Assembly: GCA_958510825.1 (NCBI GenBank)
Contig: OY294049.1
Location: 3,534,001-3,598,000 of the forward strand
Source of the DNA: Brachypterus glaber
Taxonomy: Eukaryota; Arthropoda; Insecta; Coleoptera; Kateretidae
DNA length: 64,000 nt
Reading direction: 5' to 3'
Positions within the stretch are counted from its first letter, which is position 1. Each line of letters begins with the position of its first letter. The notes beneath the pieces were generated by a model. That model did no database searches, was not told the DNA's origin, and saw only the letters and a program-made list of their open reading frames with translations. This document shows positions 1-12,800 of the stretch, piece after piece. Made by a program: the position numbers and the translations under genes.

Positions 1-189
1 TTAAATTGAATTTTGTCTTGATATATATATATATATATAAATATGTTTTCTTTCGTAAATCTTTTAAAAGGTTAACATAATATACAAATGAGGTTTAGCA
101 CGTCATATTGCAAAAACATGTGTAGAATTCAAAAGACTTATGAGACGTCCATAAAGTATTTCACGCTTTTTTTATAAAGTGTCACACTT

Positions 190-360
190 GCACTTTAGTT
201 CTTTAATATTTTTTAAAAGTTTAACCCCCATAACTTTTTTTTTTGGGGTAGGGTTACTTTCAAAAACAAAAGGGATCCCTTGATTTTTCCTGAAAATTTT
301 AAGTCAATCGGATTATTCGTTTGTCCACGAAAAAACGTGACATTGGACGGACAGACGGAC

Positions 361-399
<39 letters not shown>

Positions 400-480
400 T
401 ACACAAAATTTTTTTTAGGGCGATTTTGTAAAATTCGAAATTACAATCTAGCGTACCCTGTGAATAGTATAAAAATAAAA
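190..480 (-). repeat. GTCY-microsatellite element (mini-me/HINE-like), reversed copy
   Basis: Same family as copies at 30119-30686 and 31385-31690, in opposite orientation. It carries the phrase 'ACTTGAAATTTTTAGG' class sequence, the (GTCY)n tract at about 345-400, and the end motif TGTGAATAGTATA near 460-472. (GTCY)n inside a short non-coding element is typical of insect mini-me/DINE-1-type Helentron-associated elements; the family assignment is inferred. Confidence 0.5.
345..400. repeat. (GACA)n / (GTCY)n microsatellite
   Basis: About 13 units of GACA/GACG with minor variants. Embedded in the dispersed element described for 190-480. The short ORFs across it (repeated Ser-Val-Cys-Leu) are translation of the microsatellite, not genes. 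Confidence 0.9.
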
Positions 481-548
481 TGTAGTGATCCAATTATATT
501 ATAATATATGTTTTTTAACAAAATTCAACCTATTTTTTAGATTTCTAG

Positions 549-837
549 ACCAAAGCAAAACCTAATCTCCAGTGTTCAATTACAGAGACCGATTTTAATC
601 AACCCCTTCAACCGCCCCGCTATCGGACCGACTACGGAAAGGACGTCGTGTTTGGAGTATTGCCTCCCGACAAAAAGTCTCTGGAGGATCTTTGCGGCCC
701 ACCGATCCAGTGTCCCGAGTGCGACACCAAGTGCAGTCCCAGTGGGGTGTCCCTGATCGACCTTATCAGCCGCTGGGAAGTCAGACAGTTCGACGCAGGG
801 AACGTCACGTATCCTGGAATTGGGAAGCGATCAACAG
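549..837 (+). CDS. Olfactomedin-like gene, first exon in window
   Basis: Acceptor TTTCTAG ends at 548 and donor GTAAGG starts at 838. 289 nt, opening in phase 0 and leaving one base (G). It encodes a basic/proline-rich stretch, then the Cys-rich motif and the start of the OLF module (WEVRQFDAGNVTYPG). A TAG at 546-548 excludes use of the alternative AG at 540. Confidence 0.8.
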
Positions 838-3800
838 GTAAGGTATATTTAAGCCAGTTCATGCATAGCGCCTTTTCTGTGATGATGACGTATTTTGTAG
901 ATAGAAATTCTAAGCGATATGAATAAAATAATAAATAAATAATAAAAGAATAGTATAATATACTTTTTCGTCAAGAGTACTAAAATTTTCATATTTTATA
1001 AATGGACACACTAGATAAAAGTGGTTTGTTTTTTACAGTAAAAAAATGAGTTTATTGTTGTACCATCGCTGCCAATAAATCCAGCTACACTCAAAAAAGA
1101 TTCATATTAAAACCAACTTTAAAATTTTATAGACATCTGTAATACTTAACTTAAATTTTAAATTTTGACAAGAAATATCAAATTGACACAAATAATTAAA
1201 TTGATATATTTTTTTAATAATGCCTTTTAAAAGCGACTTAAAAAAAAGAAGCAATTCTAACAGCAAGACTAAATAATGGTTTTAGTATAACAGCGATAGC
1301 TAATGAATTGGATATTTCAACGAATACGCTTTGCCGCGCGAAAAAGAAAGTAGAACAAGGTGTAATATCTAAATAATTTTTCACATTTTGGTTGCACTCA
1401 AGTTTTTGTATAAAATTAAAAAAAAAAACGAGACATTACCTTCCAAACATAACAAAACCACGAAACGAGGACTAGTATTTTAGAATAATAAAGGATAATT
1501 CTTTAAATTTATTCCTGTTAAATTTTAAGTAAGAATTCTTTTAAGGTTTCTGGAAAAAAAGTCGAGCAGTATTTTAGTTCCGTCACGATATTCCAAACAT
1601 GTATTCGTTAAACATGGCCATCACAAAGGAATTTTAACAGTATCTTCCGAAAACCATCATCTGCTGCGATTTTGCTGTTAACGGTTATGAATATCTTAGA
1701 CCACCTTCCACCAATATCCACTGTAAGTTTGCTTTGGCCATTCTTTGAAACTTAAACTGACCTCAGGACTAGCGTGTATTTAGACCTTGACTATCTTATA
1801 TTTGTATATTGATATTAATAAAACTGAAATAAAGTTGTTTATGTATTATTTCAAAATGACAGCATGCCTAACCCAATTTTTTAAAAATGACAAATAACTC
1901 AGATGACACGATCTAAGCAACTTTAATTTTAAATATTGGGTTATCCTCAAGGATCTTTGCTGTAGCTGGATTTAATGACCGTGATGTTACTCTGTAAAAA
2001 AAAGTTAGCAAAATCGCCACTGGCGGCAGCACTCTTTGATTTTGATGGCAGCTATACTTCACAGTTGCTTGTTTATTAAGTAAACGGGTTGTTGACTCGA
2101 GATTCTGTGCAAAAACGTTGTTTGAAATTGATTAAAAATGATTAAAGAAGAATATATGGATTGTATACCTTCAAATCTCTCCGAAATTGCAAATGCTACA
2201 TTAGACAAGTTAACTTCAAAATCTCGAAGGGTGTTACGATTCAACCTACAAAAAAAAATTAAAATGGGCCAAGGAAGGTTTAAGTTTATTCCGAAAGTGT
2301 TTTATGGGCAAAAGTTTTTTTTTATTTTCTTTTTGCGAAAAAATTTTTTTACCTGTGTGCGTTGTATAAAAAATTCTTTTGATTACACTAGGCAACACGG
2401 TTTCTTGCCCCGATTGGAGTCATATGTGTTTTAACTAATTTTGGGTCGCTGAAACCGAATCTGGCCTCAGAATATTTCTATTACCTAAGTTTTCTGAGAA
2501 AAATAAGATAAAAATGTTAAAAAATCCTTATTTTATCCCTCTTTTGTTCTAAAATCATGGGAGACAAAAAAATACCAAGGACAAATTTGGATTCGGCAAC
2601 TCAATATTAGTTAAAAAATACCCAACTTAAAATATAGAAACTTTAAATTCATAGGTAGAATAAATAGGGATATTATGAAAAAAAAATATTTAAAAAAAAT
2701 GGATAATGTGACAAAACTAAGTAGGGGTGGAGGGTAAGAAGAAGGGTTCATAAGGGGACAAGCTTATCGCCACGTACTCATGCTAAAAATTGTCAAAAAT
2801 CATTACTAGGGGGTAAAAAAATGTTACGTATTATGGTTCTTATGTAATAAAGTAACATTTTTATGATGTAGAACCATTAAGAAACAAAAAAAATACACAA
2901 TATTTTGTTTTTTAAATTATTTTTAAATTGGCATAATTGCATGTACTAAAATTTAAAAAATAAGACATGCTGAATTTTTTTTAAGGTCAAATTTGGATCC
3001 TGCGCCTTTAAATTGATAAGAAAAATGTATTTTTTGGGCTCGGGAAAAAAGTTTACACTGTGTACTTTAATTTTATATCTTTTTCATTTATTTAATTTTT
3101 AGGAACAAACTAAGCAAAATAAAAAAATATTTGTATAAATATTTTTGTAGTAAATTTTATAATCTACAAATTAAGTTCTATAAAATTTTTAAAAAAATTT
3201 GATAGTTTTGCCACAAATGAGCAAATAAGTAAACTCTGCACTTTCATTTTAACCTTTTTATTTTTTTTCGAGTACTTACTCTGACAGTAGGTTCTTGACA
3301 TATAGATTTTTGAATTCTTCGTATTTTTTTTAATATATACTAAAATTTTCAAAATTCTACTCTTTTTTTTTAAGGTTTTGAAAAAAAACGTCATTAATAC
3401 CTGAACTTATATCTCAAATATTTTAGGTGCTGGAATTTTTCTAAGGTCAGATTCGGATTCTACGCCCTCGAATTAGTAAGAAAAATTTACTTTCCGATCG
3501 GGGCAAAAAAAAAGTTGCGATTTGTTGCCTAGTGTTATTATAGCGCGAAGTATATTTGAAAAAAAAATAAGCTTTATAATTTATTATAAAATACGATGCA
3601 GTAATGTAATTATATATTTTCACCCCTTATTTAAACTTTTCTCTTGACTCTAATTGGAAAACCGGTCCTTGTCAATTCTAGTTTATTGTAAAGCTTTATA
3701 AAGGTTACATTTTACTGATTAATAGGAAATAATCAAATTAACTTGGAAATTGAATTTCCCATCCCTTCTTTCAAGAAGGTAAAATGGTAATGATTATTAT

Positions 3801-6800
3801 TGATAAAATATTTTCTCTCTGGCTTTCCTAACAAGATTATCTCAGATTGTAACCTAGTTTTTAGTGCACGAGAGTGCACTGAAATGGTTTGCGTCGAGGT
3901 GCGTATACTATTTTTCCTACGACCTAACACCTAAACATCAAAAAAACGCGAAAAACTATCTTAAAATTAGTTTGTCAATTTGAGGTTATGTGTTTGACTT
4001 TTACTAATTTTCTGACAGCTGGTATGTAAAACCATTTTGTTTTTTGTCCTTGGGACAAGAAAGGAGTACTATTTGATATTGACCCATATACAGGGTGTCC
4101 GAAAACGCTATCACTGGCTAAAGTCGATTTTTTTCTAAATCTGTGGGTAAGGGGCGTGTCAAATTTAGAGGGTATGGTCAACAATCTAGGGTGATAACGG
4201 AGCATCTATATACCGATTTTGGCCTATTTTAAAATAAATATATTTTTATAAATAAAATAAATATTTTTTTTTTGTAATTTTTCGAGTATTTGGACATTGG
4301 GGTTTGGACGTTCGAGGTAGGTGGCAATTTTTTTCTTTCTGCGCAAACACCGTCCTCGTTCTCCCCTGGATGTATTTGCACATTACATGTATTTTGACCT
4401 GAGGAATCATGCTCCAATAATAAAATTACAAAACAGTTACACAGAGAAAAGTTTGTGACAAAAAAGTGATAAGGCCCCCCCGTTTCGCACACCCCTCATT
4501 AAATTAGGTACACAAACATAACATACGAAGACGGGTCCTATTAAGATTACTTTATGTATTTATATTTAAATTGGAATTACCGTAAATAAAGTTCTATTCT
4601 ATTCTATTCTATACTTGCAACACCTCGTTGCTGTATGTCAAAGGATTCCTGAGTTATTAAATAAAAACCGAATAATTTAGCCACTTTCAAAGATGCTCCC
4701 TTACGCCGCATTTTTATACATATGTTTATAGGAACATTTTGACTTATTTTATGATGTAGAATCACCCCTTAAAATTTCAAATACACCGTGTATAGGTGCT
4801 TACTAAAATGTTGACCAAGCTCCCTAAATAAGACACGCCCCCCTACCTACAGATTTCCTAAAAAATCAATTTTAGAAAGTGACATTCCTTTTGGGCCACC
4901 CTGTATTTAAAAAGTTAAAATTTTCAAAAAATAAATAATAATAATTAATAGTAATAAATAAAAATAAATAGTTTGTTACTAAAAAAATGTAAACTCACAT
5001 ACCTATCTTGCTGGTTAAAAACCTCGTTAAAAACATAGATGGTTGAGGGTCGTGTGATGAATTATAAAAATATTTATTTTACATAAAGATACAGAAATAA
5101 AAATTAAAATCGACCTGTTCAAGATTTTTTTAAAAAAGCTTTTCTTTTTAAATTGTTTTATTTTGAAATTCTACCCTATATTGGCGACTTCGCCAAAATT
5201 GCAAATTTAATTAAATATGTTCATATGTTCAAAAAATAAATAATAATAAATAGTTTTTAACTAAATAAAAACCAAAAATATGTATAACAATTTACCATAT
5301 CTTGCTGCTTTAAAAAGTTGGTGGTTGAGGGTCGTGTAATGAATTATAAAACTATTTATTTCACATATACAGAAATAAAAATTAAAATCGACTTGTTCAA
5401 GATTTTTTTAAAAAAGCTTTTCTTTTTGACTTCGCCAAAATTGCAAATTTAATTAAATATGTTAACCCATTAAGGAATACCGTCTAAAAATTCATACAGG
5501 TTTACAGATTTTTGTAAGGAGTATTTTAAAATACATGTAGTTTTCAATTTATTTATTTATTTATGGCTTAACATATGCAAAGGATAAGGTCTTTTATTAA
5601 TAATCTAGTTTAACAAGCGAAAAAGTGAAAAAAAAATTGCATTTTTTTACTAAAAATTACCTATTTGGACTAATAATAGTAATATCTGATAAATATTTCA
5701 TATAAAATAAATTCATGAGTCAGTGCTTAATGGGTTTGACGGTCAAAAAATAAATAATAAATAATAATAAATAGTGTGTAACTAAATAAAAACCAAAAAT
5801 ATTTATAAAAATTTAACATGTCTTGCTGGTTAAAAAATTTGGTGTTTGAGGGTCGTGTGATGAATTATAAAAATATTTATTTTACATAAAGATACAGAAA
5901 TGAAAATAAAAATCGATCTGTTCAAGATTTTTTTAATAAAGCTTTTCTTCTTAAATTATTTTATTTTGAAATTATATACTATAGTGGCGACTTGTCCAAA
6001 TTTAATTTAAAATGTTAAAATGTTCAAAAAATAAATAATAATAAATATTGTAACTAAATAAAAACCAAATTTTCTATAACAATTTAACATGTCTTGCTGC
6101 TTAAAAAGTTGGCGGTTGAGGGTCGTGTGATGAATTATAAAAATATTTATTTTACATAAAAACAAAGAAATAAAAATCGACATCGACAAGATTTTTTTAA
6201 AAAAGCTTTTATTTTTATATTATTTGGTTTTGAAATTCTATCCTATAGTGGCGACTTCGCCAAAATTGTAAATTTAATTTAAAATGTTCAAAAAATTAAT
6301 AATATTAATAATAACATTTATGATATTAGTAATAATAATAATATTAAATAATGGATGGTTTGCCTAGTCGTTATCACTAGACTTACTAAGAATTTGACCA
6401 ATATTTCGTTTTATTGTTTAGGGAACGTTCAAGTATTACGTAACGCAAATTTTGATTATTTTGGACCCCACCCCCCCCCCCCCTGTAACGCTATTTTTCT
6501 ATACCATTAACATGGGCGTAACACTCCTAAATGACCCCCCCCCCAGGAGCGTTACGTAATACTTGAACGTTCCCTTAAATTCTAAATTAGTTTAGTGTTA
6601 ATGATAAATCAACCTTAACAAAAAGTTTGAATACAAATTAAAACAAGTCCAAACCAAAAAGTTTAAACTAAATTATAATCTACATAAATAAATAATTTAA
6701 AAACTATGTTTAAAAGAAAATCGGAGGCCCCAACCGAGGGATAAATTAAAAAAAAAATTAGATAAGATTTAGAATCTAAAATAAAAATCGATTTGTTTGA

Positions 6801-9800
6801 GGATTTTTCTAATTTTTTTAATTAACAAAAATATTTAATACAAATAGTTTATTTAATAATTTATTTAAAACCTTTTGTTTTATTTTTCAGATTGTGTGCT
6901 ATATGCTGTTGGTAAACCTGTTTATCATAAATTTACAGAAGTCACCTACGGATGTTGGATGAGAGACCCAAACCCTATATCAGAAAAAGAAAATGAGAAA
7001 TTTTGGGTTACAAATGAAAATAATCCCTCCATTTTATACGAGTTTGATAATAAAACAATGTTCAGAAGGGATCAACCCACAAAGTAAGTTAATCCCTGAT
7101 AACACACTTCATCCTAAGAAGGTTTTTTAATCGTTCCCTTGAAAAGGTTCTTAGCATAATACTGTAAACATGCTAAGCATGTTCTTAAAAGGTGCACTGC
7201 TGTAGTAGCATAAGTGCTTCTACTCTAAACATTCTTAGCATGATTAGAGTATTTTGCTAAGAATATTCCCAAATACATATTCTTAAAATATTCTAATGGG
7301 AATGTTTTTTAGAATAGTAATATGGCGTCTATATAATTTTAATTTTATTAGGTTAGAATTACAAATATTCTTAAAATTATTGTTAATAACAAGTTTTACC
7401 CTAGTAGTAGTAGAAATGGATGTATTTTTAGACATAAAGTGATTTCATATAGTTTTAGACAAAAAAATAAAATTATTTTTTTTGAAATAATAATTATTTG
7501 CTTTTTTTTTCTCTAAACATTGGATTTTTATGTGGCTCATGATTTTTATGTCTGGTGGAGAGTTCGCTTTTATAGTAAAACTGCATATCGCATATGAATC
7601 TTACCTGATGGATGCTATATCTTAAGATTTTTATATACTTTATTTATTAGGTTTATCACAAAGACGTAAAAATCTTCGCCATATCCAAATTTATGATATC
7701 ACTCCATAAAAAGGATCGAGTATTATAAAATATATTTGAAAGAAAGAGAAAAACTACATTAATGTAGAATTCTGAAACATTGTTTGCGCGTGCGCAATAT
7801 TCAATATTATTACTTAAATGCATTAAATAAGAATATTTTAAGAAGCATGCTAAGAATATTCTTAAAAGTACATGTACCTACTTGTAAGAACATTCTTAAC
7901 ATGCTTCTTAAAACATTCTTATTTGATGCAGAGGCTTATAAGAAGCTTCTTAGGAACTCCCAGCACGATTAAAACGGTATCCTTTGCATTTCTTTAATCG
8001 TTCTTAGAATATCCTGAGCAAAATAGACATGCTTCTAAGAAGCATGCTGTCCTTCCGGCTATTTATTTTAAGAATCTTCTTAGAAGGTTTGGACTTTTAA
8101 TAATAATAAACCACTAAATAATTATAATTAATTAGAATGATTAAACTTTGCCAAAATATAAATATCTATTGTTAACTTTTTTAATTTTTCTCGTTCTTAT
8201 TTGTCAAGATTTTTTTTCCTTTTGTTAAATACATTTAGGAGAAGGAATTAATTTTAAATATCAGTATTAAAAAAATATATCGACTTGTAAATTTCGAAAC
8301 CTCGTATCTAAAAAAATGTGCAGTACTTTTTTTCTTGGTTTTTAATGTACATTAACACTACATCACTAAAATCTTGGTTTTAAATATTTTAGTTTTTAAT
8401 TTTTGGTTCTCAAAACCTATAATTTTTCTTTAATTGTATTTTTCTCGAAAACGGTTAATCTTACGGCATTACAAGAGTACCTTTTTTATGTATTTTTATC
8501 TCAGAAGTACTATTCTAGTAATAAATGCATAAAAAAGTAAAGCAGCAAAAAGTTTGGAGCAAAAAGTTGATAAGACCCCCCATTTCGGACTTTTATATGA
8601 ACTTTTTGTCATATTTTCTGATGATGATGTTGATTGGACCCTATTTCAAATACACCGTGTATATTTGTATAATTATTAGGGTATTAGTATAGGAATTACG
8701 ATTTTGGTATTTTGGGAACCAGGATTTTATTATTCTTTGACCTTTAATCAATCCCAAATTTTTAGGAGTATTAACAGGATGCCAAAGAATAATGTTTTGC
8801 ACGGTACCCATTAAAATTAAAAAAAAAGTTTTTTCGTTTCTACCCTAATAATTATACCTAAAATATAATTTTATATTTTAAATTAATTTGGTTTTTAGCT
8901 TGCTGTAATTCTATGAAAACCATAGTGTATTTCTCTGCACTGAATTTTAAATGTTTTATTTTTAGTGAAGCTCACTGAGTGGAAGAATATTTTACATAAT
9001 CTACTGTACCCGAATTTTAAATAAAATTATAACGCTTGAAACGCTTCAGTTGATTGGAAATTGCTATAGTTCATTCGAACGTCTAATTTTTTATTTTTAT
9101 TAAAATTTGTAAAAACTGGTCTGATGTTTAAACTATGCCTTCGATATTCTGATTAGGATATTTCAAAAAACACGTTTTTTTAAGTTTTAAGCCTACCCTC
9201 ATGTCGTGAAAAATGGCATAACAAAATTCTGTGCCAAATTTCAGCTCAAAAATATCAAATTAGGGTGCGCTCCACTTCATTTGAAAATTGAAAAAAAAAT
9301 AACAATTTGTAAAAACGGCTCTGATGTTTAAACAATGTCTTTGATATTCTGATTAGGGTATTAAAAAAAAAACTTTTTTTAAGTTTTAAGCCTTCCATCA
9401 GGTCGTGAAAAATACCATAACAAAAATCTGTGCTAAATTTCAGCTCAAAAATATCAAATTAGGGTCCACTTTATTTAAAAATTGGAAAAAAATTAAAAAT
9501 TATATTTTTTATTAGGTGTTTTTTAGCTAAATAAATCGTGCAAAATACAAATATTTAAATCTGTTCCAAATTTTAGCTCTAACAAACGAAATTTGGCATA
9601 CACCTACTTCATCTGAAATTATAAAAAAAATAACTGCACAGTTAACATTATTACTTTGTTAATCGAAATGATTCTGCGCCCAATTTTAGCTCAAATAAAA
9701 TAAAATTAGGTAGCCCCATTACACTTTATTTGGAAACTAAAAAAAAAAATAGTATTTTTTAATTTTTGAAATAATACATGGATGCCAAATTTCTTTTTTT

Positions 9801-12800
9801 TAGTTGAAATTTGGCGCAGATTTGTATTTAGGCATTTTGCATGAGATGGTATTCGAGATATATTTAATTTTTTAATCAAATATAGTGTCTTATAAAAATA
9901 TACATACCTATATAACTTTTTATTTTTTCCAATTTAAATAAAATGGAGCAGACCCTAATTTCATTTTTTTAGCTGAAATTTGGCACAGAATTTTGTTATT
10001 TCGTGAGATAACTAAAAAGGGGGATTTTTTTAAATGGCCTAAATTCAAATTTCAAATTCTCAACAAAAAAATTACTCCAGTGTATTAAAATAATTCTTTT
10101 TTGCTCGTAAAGAGTAAAAAAAAATTAAGGTTCCACACTAATCCCTAGCAATTTCTCATCTTTGCAGGCAATTTAATCTGGCCATTTCATTCGACGGCAA
10201 TTCTCACGTAATGTACAACGGCTACTTTTTCTACAAGGAAAGAGATAAAAACAAGATAATAAAATACAATCTGCAAACCCAGAAGAATGTGTCAATGGAC
10301 TTACCCTTCAGCCATAAAATGACCAAATTGTATTCGGGCCAGTACAATTATATGGACTTTAGTGTGGACGATAATGGGCTCTGGGCGGTTTTTGCTGTGC
10401 CGGATTCTAATAACACAGCTGTGATGAAGGTAAGCTTTTTTGTTGCATTAGAAGCGTTAATTAAGGTTAAGAGATTAAACTGTATGATAAGTTTAATGAA
10501 TAAAAACACCATCACACAAAAAAGTTTAATTACACCGGCACACAAAAAAAATTAAGTAGAATGTGCATTTGACCGGACCTACCTACCGGTACGTATTTTG
10601 GTCCGCTGAATCCGAATTCGAGGTCAGTTTGACCCCTACACCCTCGAAATTTCGAGAAAACTTCGAAAAACCGTAAAAATGATGAAAATCGGTAGTTTTA
10701 ATGATAAAAAAATTTTTTGGAACTAAACTAAGCGTGATTTTCATGTATTTCGATCCGCTGAATATGAATCGAAACTTTATTGAGACCACGAGCCGTTTTA
10801 AATGTAAAAAACAAACCCTCCAAAATTATGTCTTGTGTTTTTCACAGATTTCAAGTTATTTGATATATCTACGTTATAGAGTATTTATTTTAGGCATTAA
10901 ATGATGTTCAATCAATTTTTTTTCTGTTATGAATGGTCATTTTTACAATTTTTTCGAATTTTTCCAGCCTTAGAGGGTGATTCGACTAAAAAAATTAAGA
11001 TGCGAATTGAAGACATCAAAAAATATAAAATTTTATCTGAATTGGACCAGAAGAAGTTTTTTTATCATGAAAACTATATTTTTTCGGAATTTTCGAGAGT
11101 TTTGTGTGATTTTTTCACATTTAAAATGGCTCGTGGTCTCAATAAAGTTTCGATTCATATTCAGCGGATCGAAATACATGAAAATCACGTTTAGTTTAGT
11201 TCCAAAACATTTTTTTATCATTAAAACTGCCAATTTTCATAATTTTTACGGTTTTTTGAAGTTTTCTCGAAATTTGGAGGGTATAGGGGTAAAACTGACC
11301 TCGAATTCGGATTCAGCGGACCAAAATACGTACCCGTAGGTAGGTCCGGTCAAATGCACATTCTACTTAATTTTTTTTGTGTGCCGGTGTTACTATTCAA
11401 CAGACTAGTATTTTACGTATTTTTGGCATTCAAAAACGAATATGAAATTGTGAAACGGGTACCTTTTATACACGGGTGGAAAAATGAGGAAGTTTATAAA
11501 ATACCCTAGTAGAAATTTAACGTTACTGTGCGATTTTTAATTTACTATCTTGCTTGAAAAAACAGACAATATGGTACGTTGCTGCTTAAATTTTTGTCCC
11601 CCACTGCCCCCCTATCGCGACTTACTGAATACAAAATAAAAAATATTGCAAATGACAATTTTTGTTGTGTGATATACACATTTAAAATTTAATGTCTACA
11701 TCTCATCCCGTTCAAAAGTTACTAGGGCTGTAAGTGAATTAGACTCCGTTCCGATTGGTTTAAATTCAATTTATGGCATTTGTAAGGCTTTTTATGATCC
11801 GAAAATTATTAGTTATTAATAAAGATAGGGGGTTTTTACCATTGTTTAGTTAAGAAGTTGCTTCAGTGGCTAACGTTGCCCTTTATCATTTTTTTGTTTT
11901 GTTTTTAATATAATATATTTAACTATAAAAATTAAGAAATTGAACGTAATTTCAGTCATAAAAAACTTAGTCCTTAAAGCAAAAAAATTTAAAAAAAGAC
12001 GACATTAGGCTCAATCAACTCAACTCAACTCTTTAACTGTTCAATAAAAAAACATCTTAATATGTCTAATTATAACTCAGAATTGTCGGATCAAAAAGTG
12101 GTCTGCAAAGACGAAAAATGTGAGCCATAATATATAATATATAATTGAGTCATAATATATTAATTTTTATTCGGAAGGACCCTTTAGGCTTCTTATACTA
12201 TTCACAGCGCTGCACTAGAATAGTATTATACGGTAGTTTCGAATTTTACAAAAATTTTAAAAATCCTCCTAGACAAAAAAAAATCTTGGCTACATATTTT
12301 GTTTCGTGAAACAATAAGAAATTTTAGTTATAGCTTGTCCTTCTCGTAGTTATGTGAAAATATTTTCGTGGGATGTAGGACGGCGGTTAAAAAAAAGACT
12401 TTTTTTTTAGATATGCCAACGTTTCGAAACAATTTATTGCTTCATCAGGGCTATAAGTGCAAAAATACCAAAATCAGTAACATACTTTAAAGTATTGGTG
12501 GCTAGAATTTAAAATTTAATTTTTTTTATCATATTCATATTCATTTTGGAGTGTTACGCCCATGTTAATGGTATAGGAAAATAGCATTACAGGGGGGGGG
12601 TCCAAAATGATCAAAATTTGCGTTACGTAATACTTGAACGTTCCCTTACTGTGAATAGTATAGTATAATGAAATGCGTAGCATTACATATCTTCACAGCT
12701 TGTTTTTATTTTAGATCGATGCTGATAAAATGTTTGCCCAGTATATATGGAATGTCAGCATAGATCACCAAAAAGTGGGTGAAATGTTCATCGTTTGTGG

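Noticed and set aside
345..400. Short ORFs with repeated Ser-Val-Cys-Leu
   Set aside because: They are translations of the GACA/GTCY microsatellite.
648..926. Independent ORF starting at 648
   Set aside because: The codon at 648 is GTG, the frame is open upstream to the splice acceptor at 548, and a donor lies at 838, so it is an internal exon.
10530..11392. Several 60-120 codon ORFs on both strands
   Set aside because: The ORFs are mirror images of each other across an inverted repeat; no family resemblance or codon bias.
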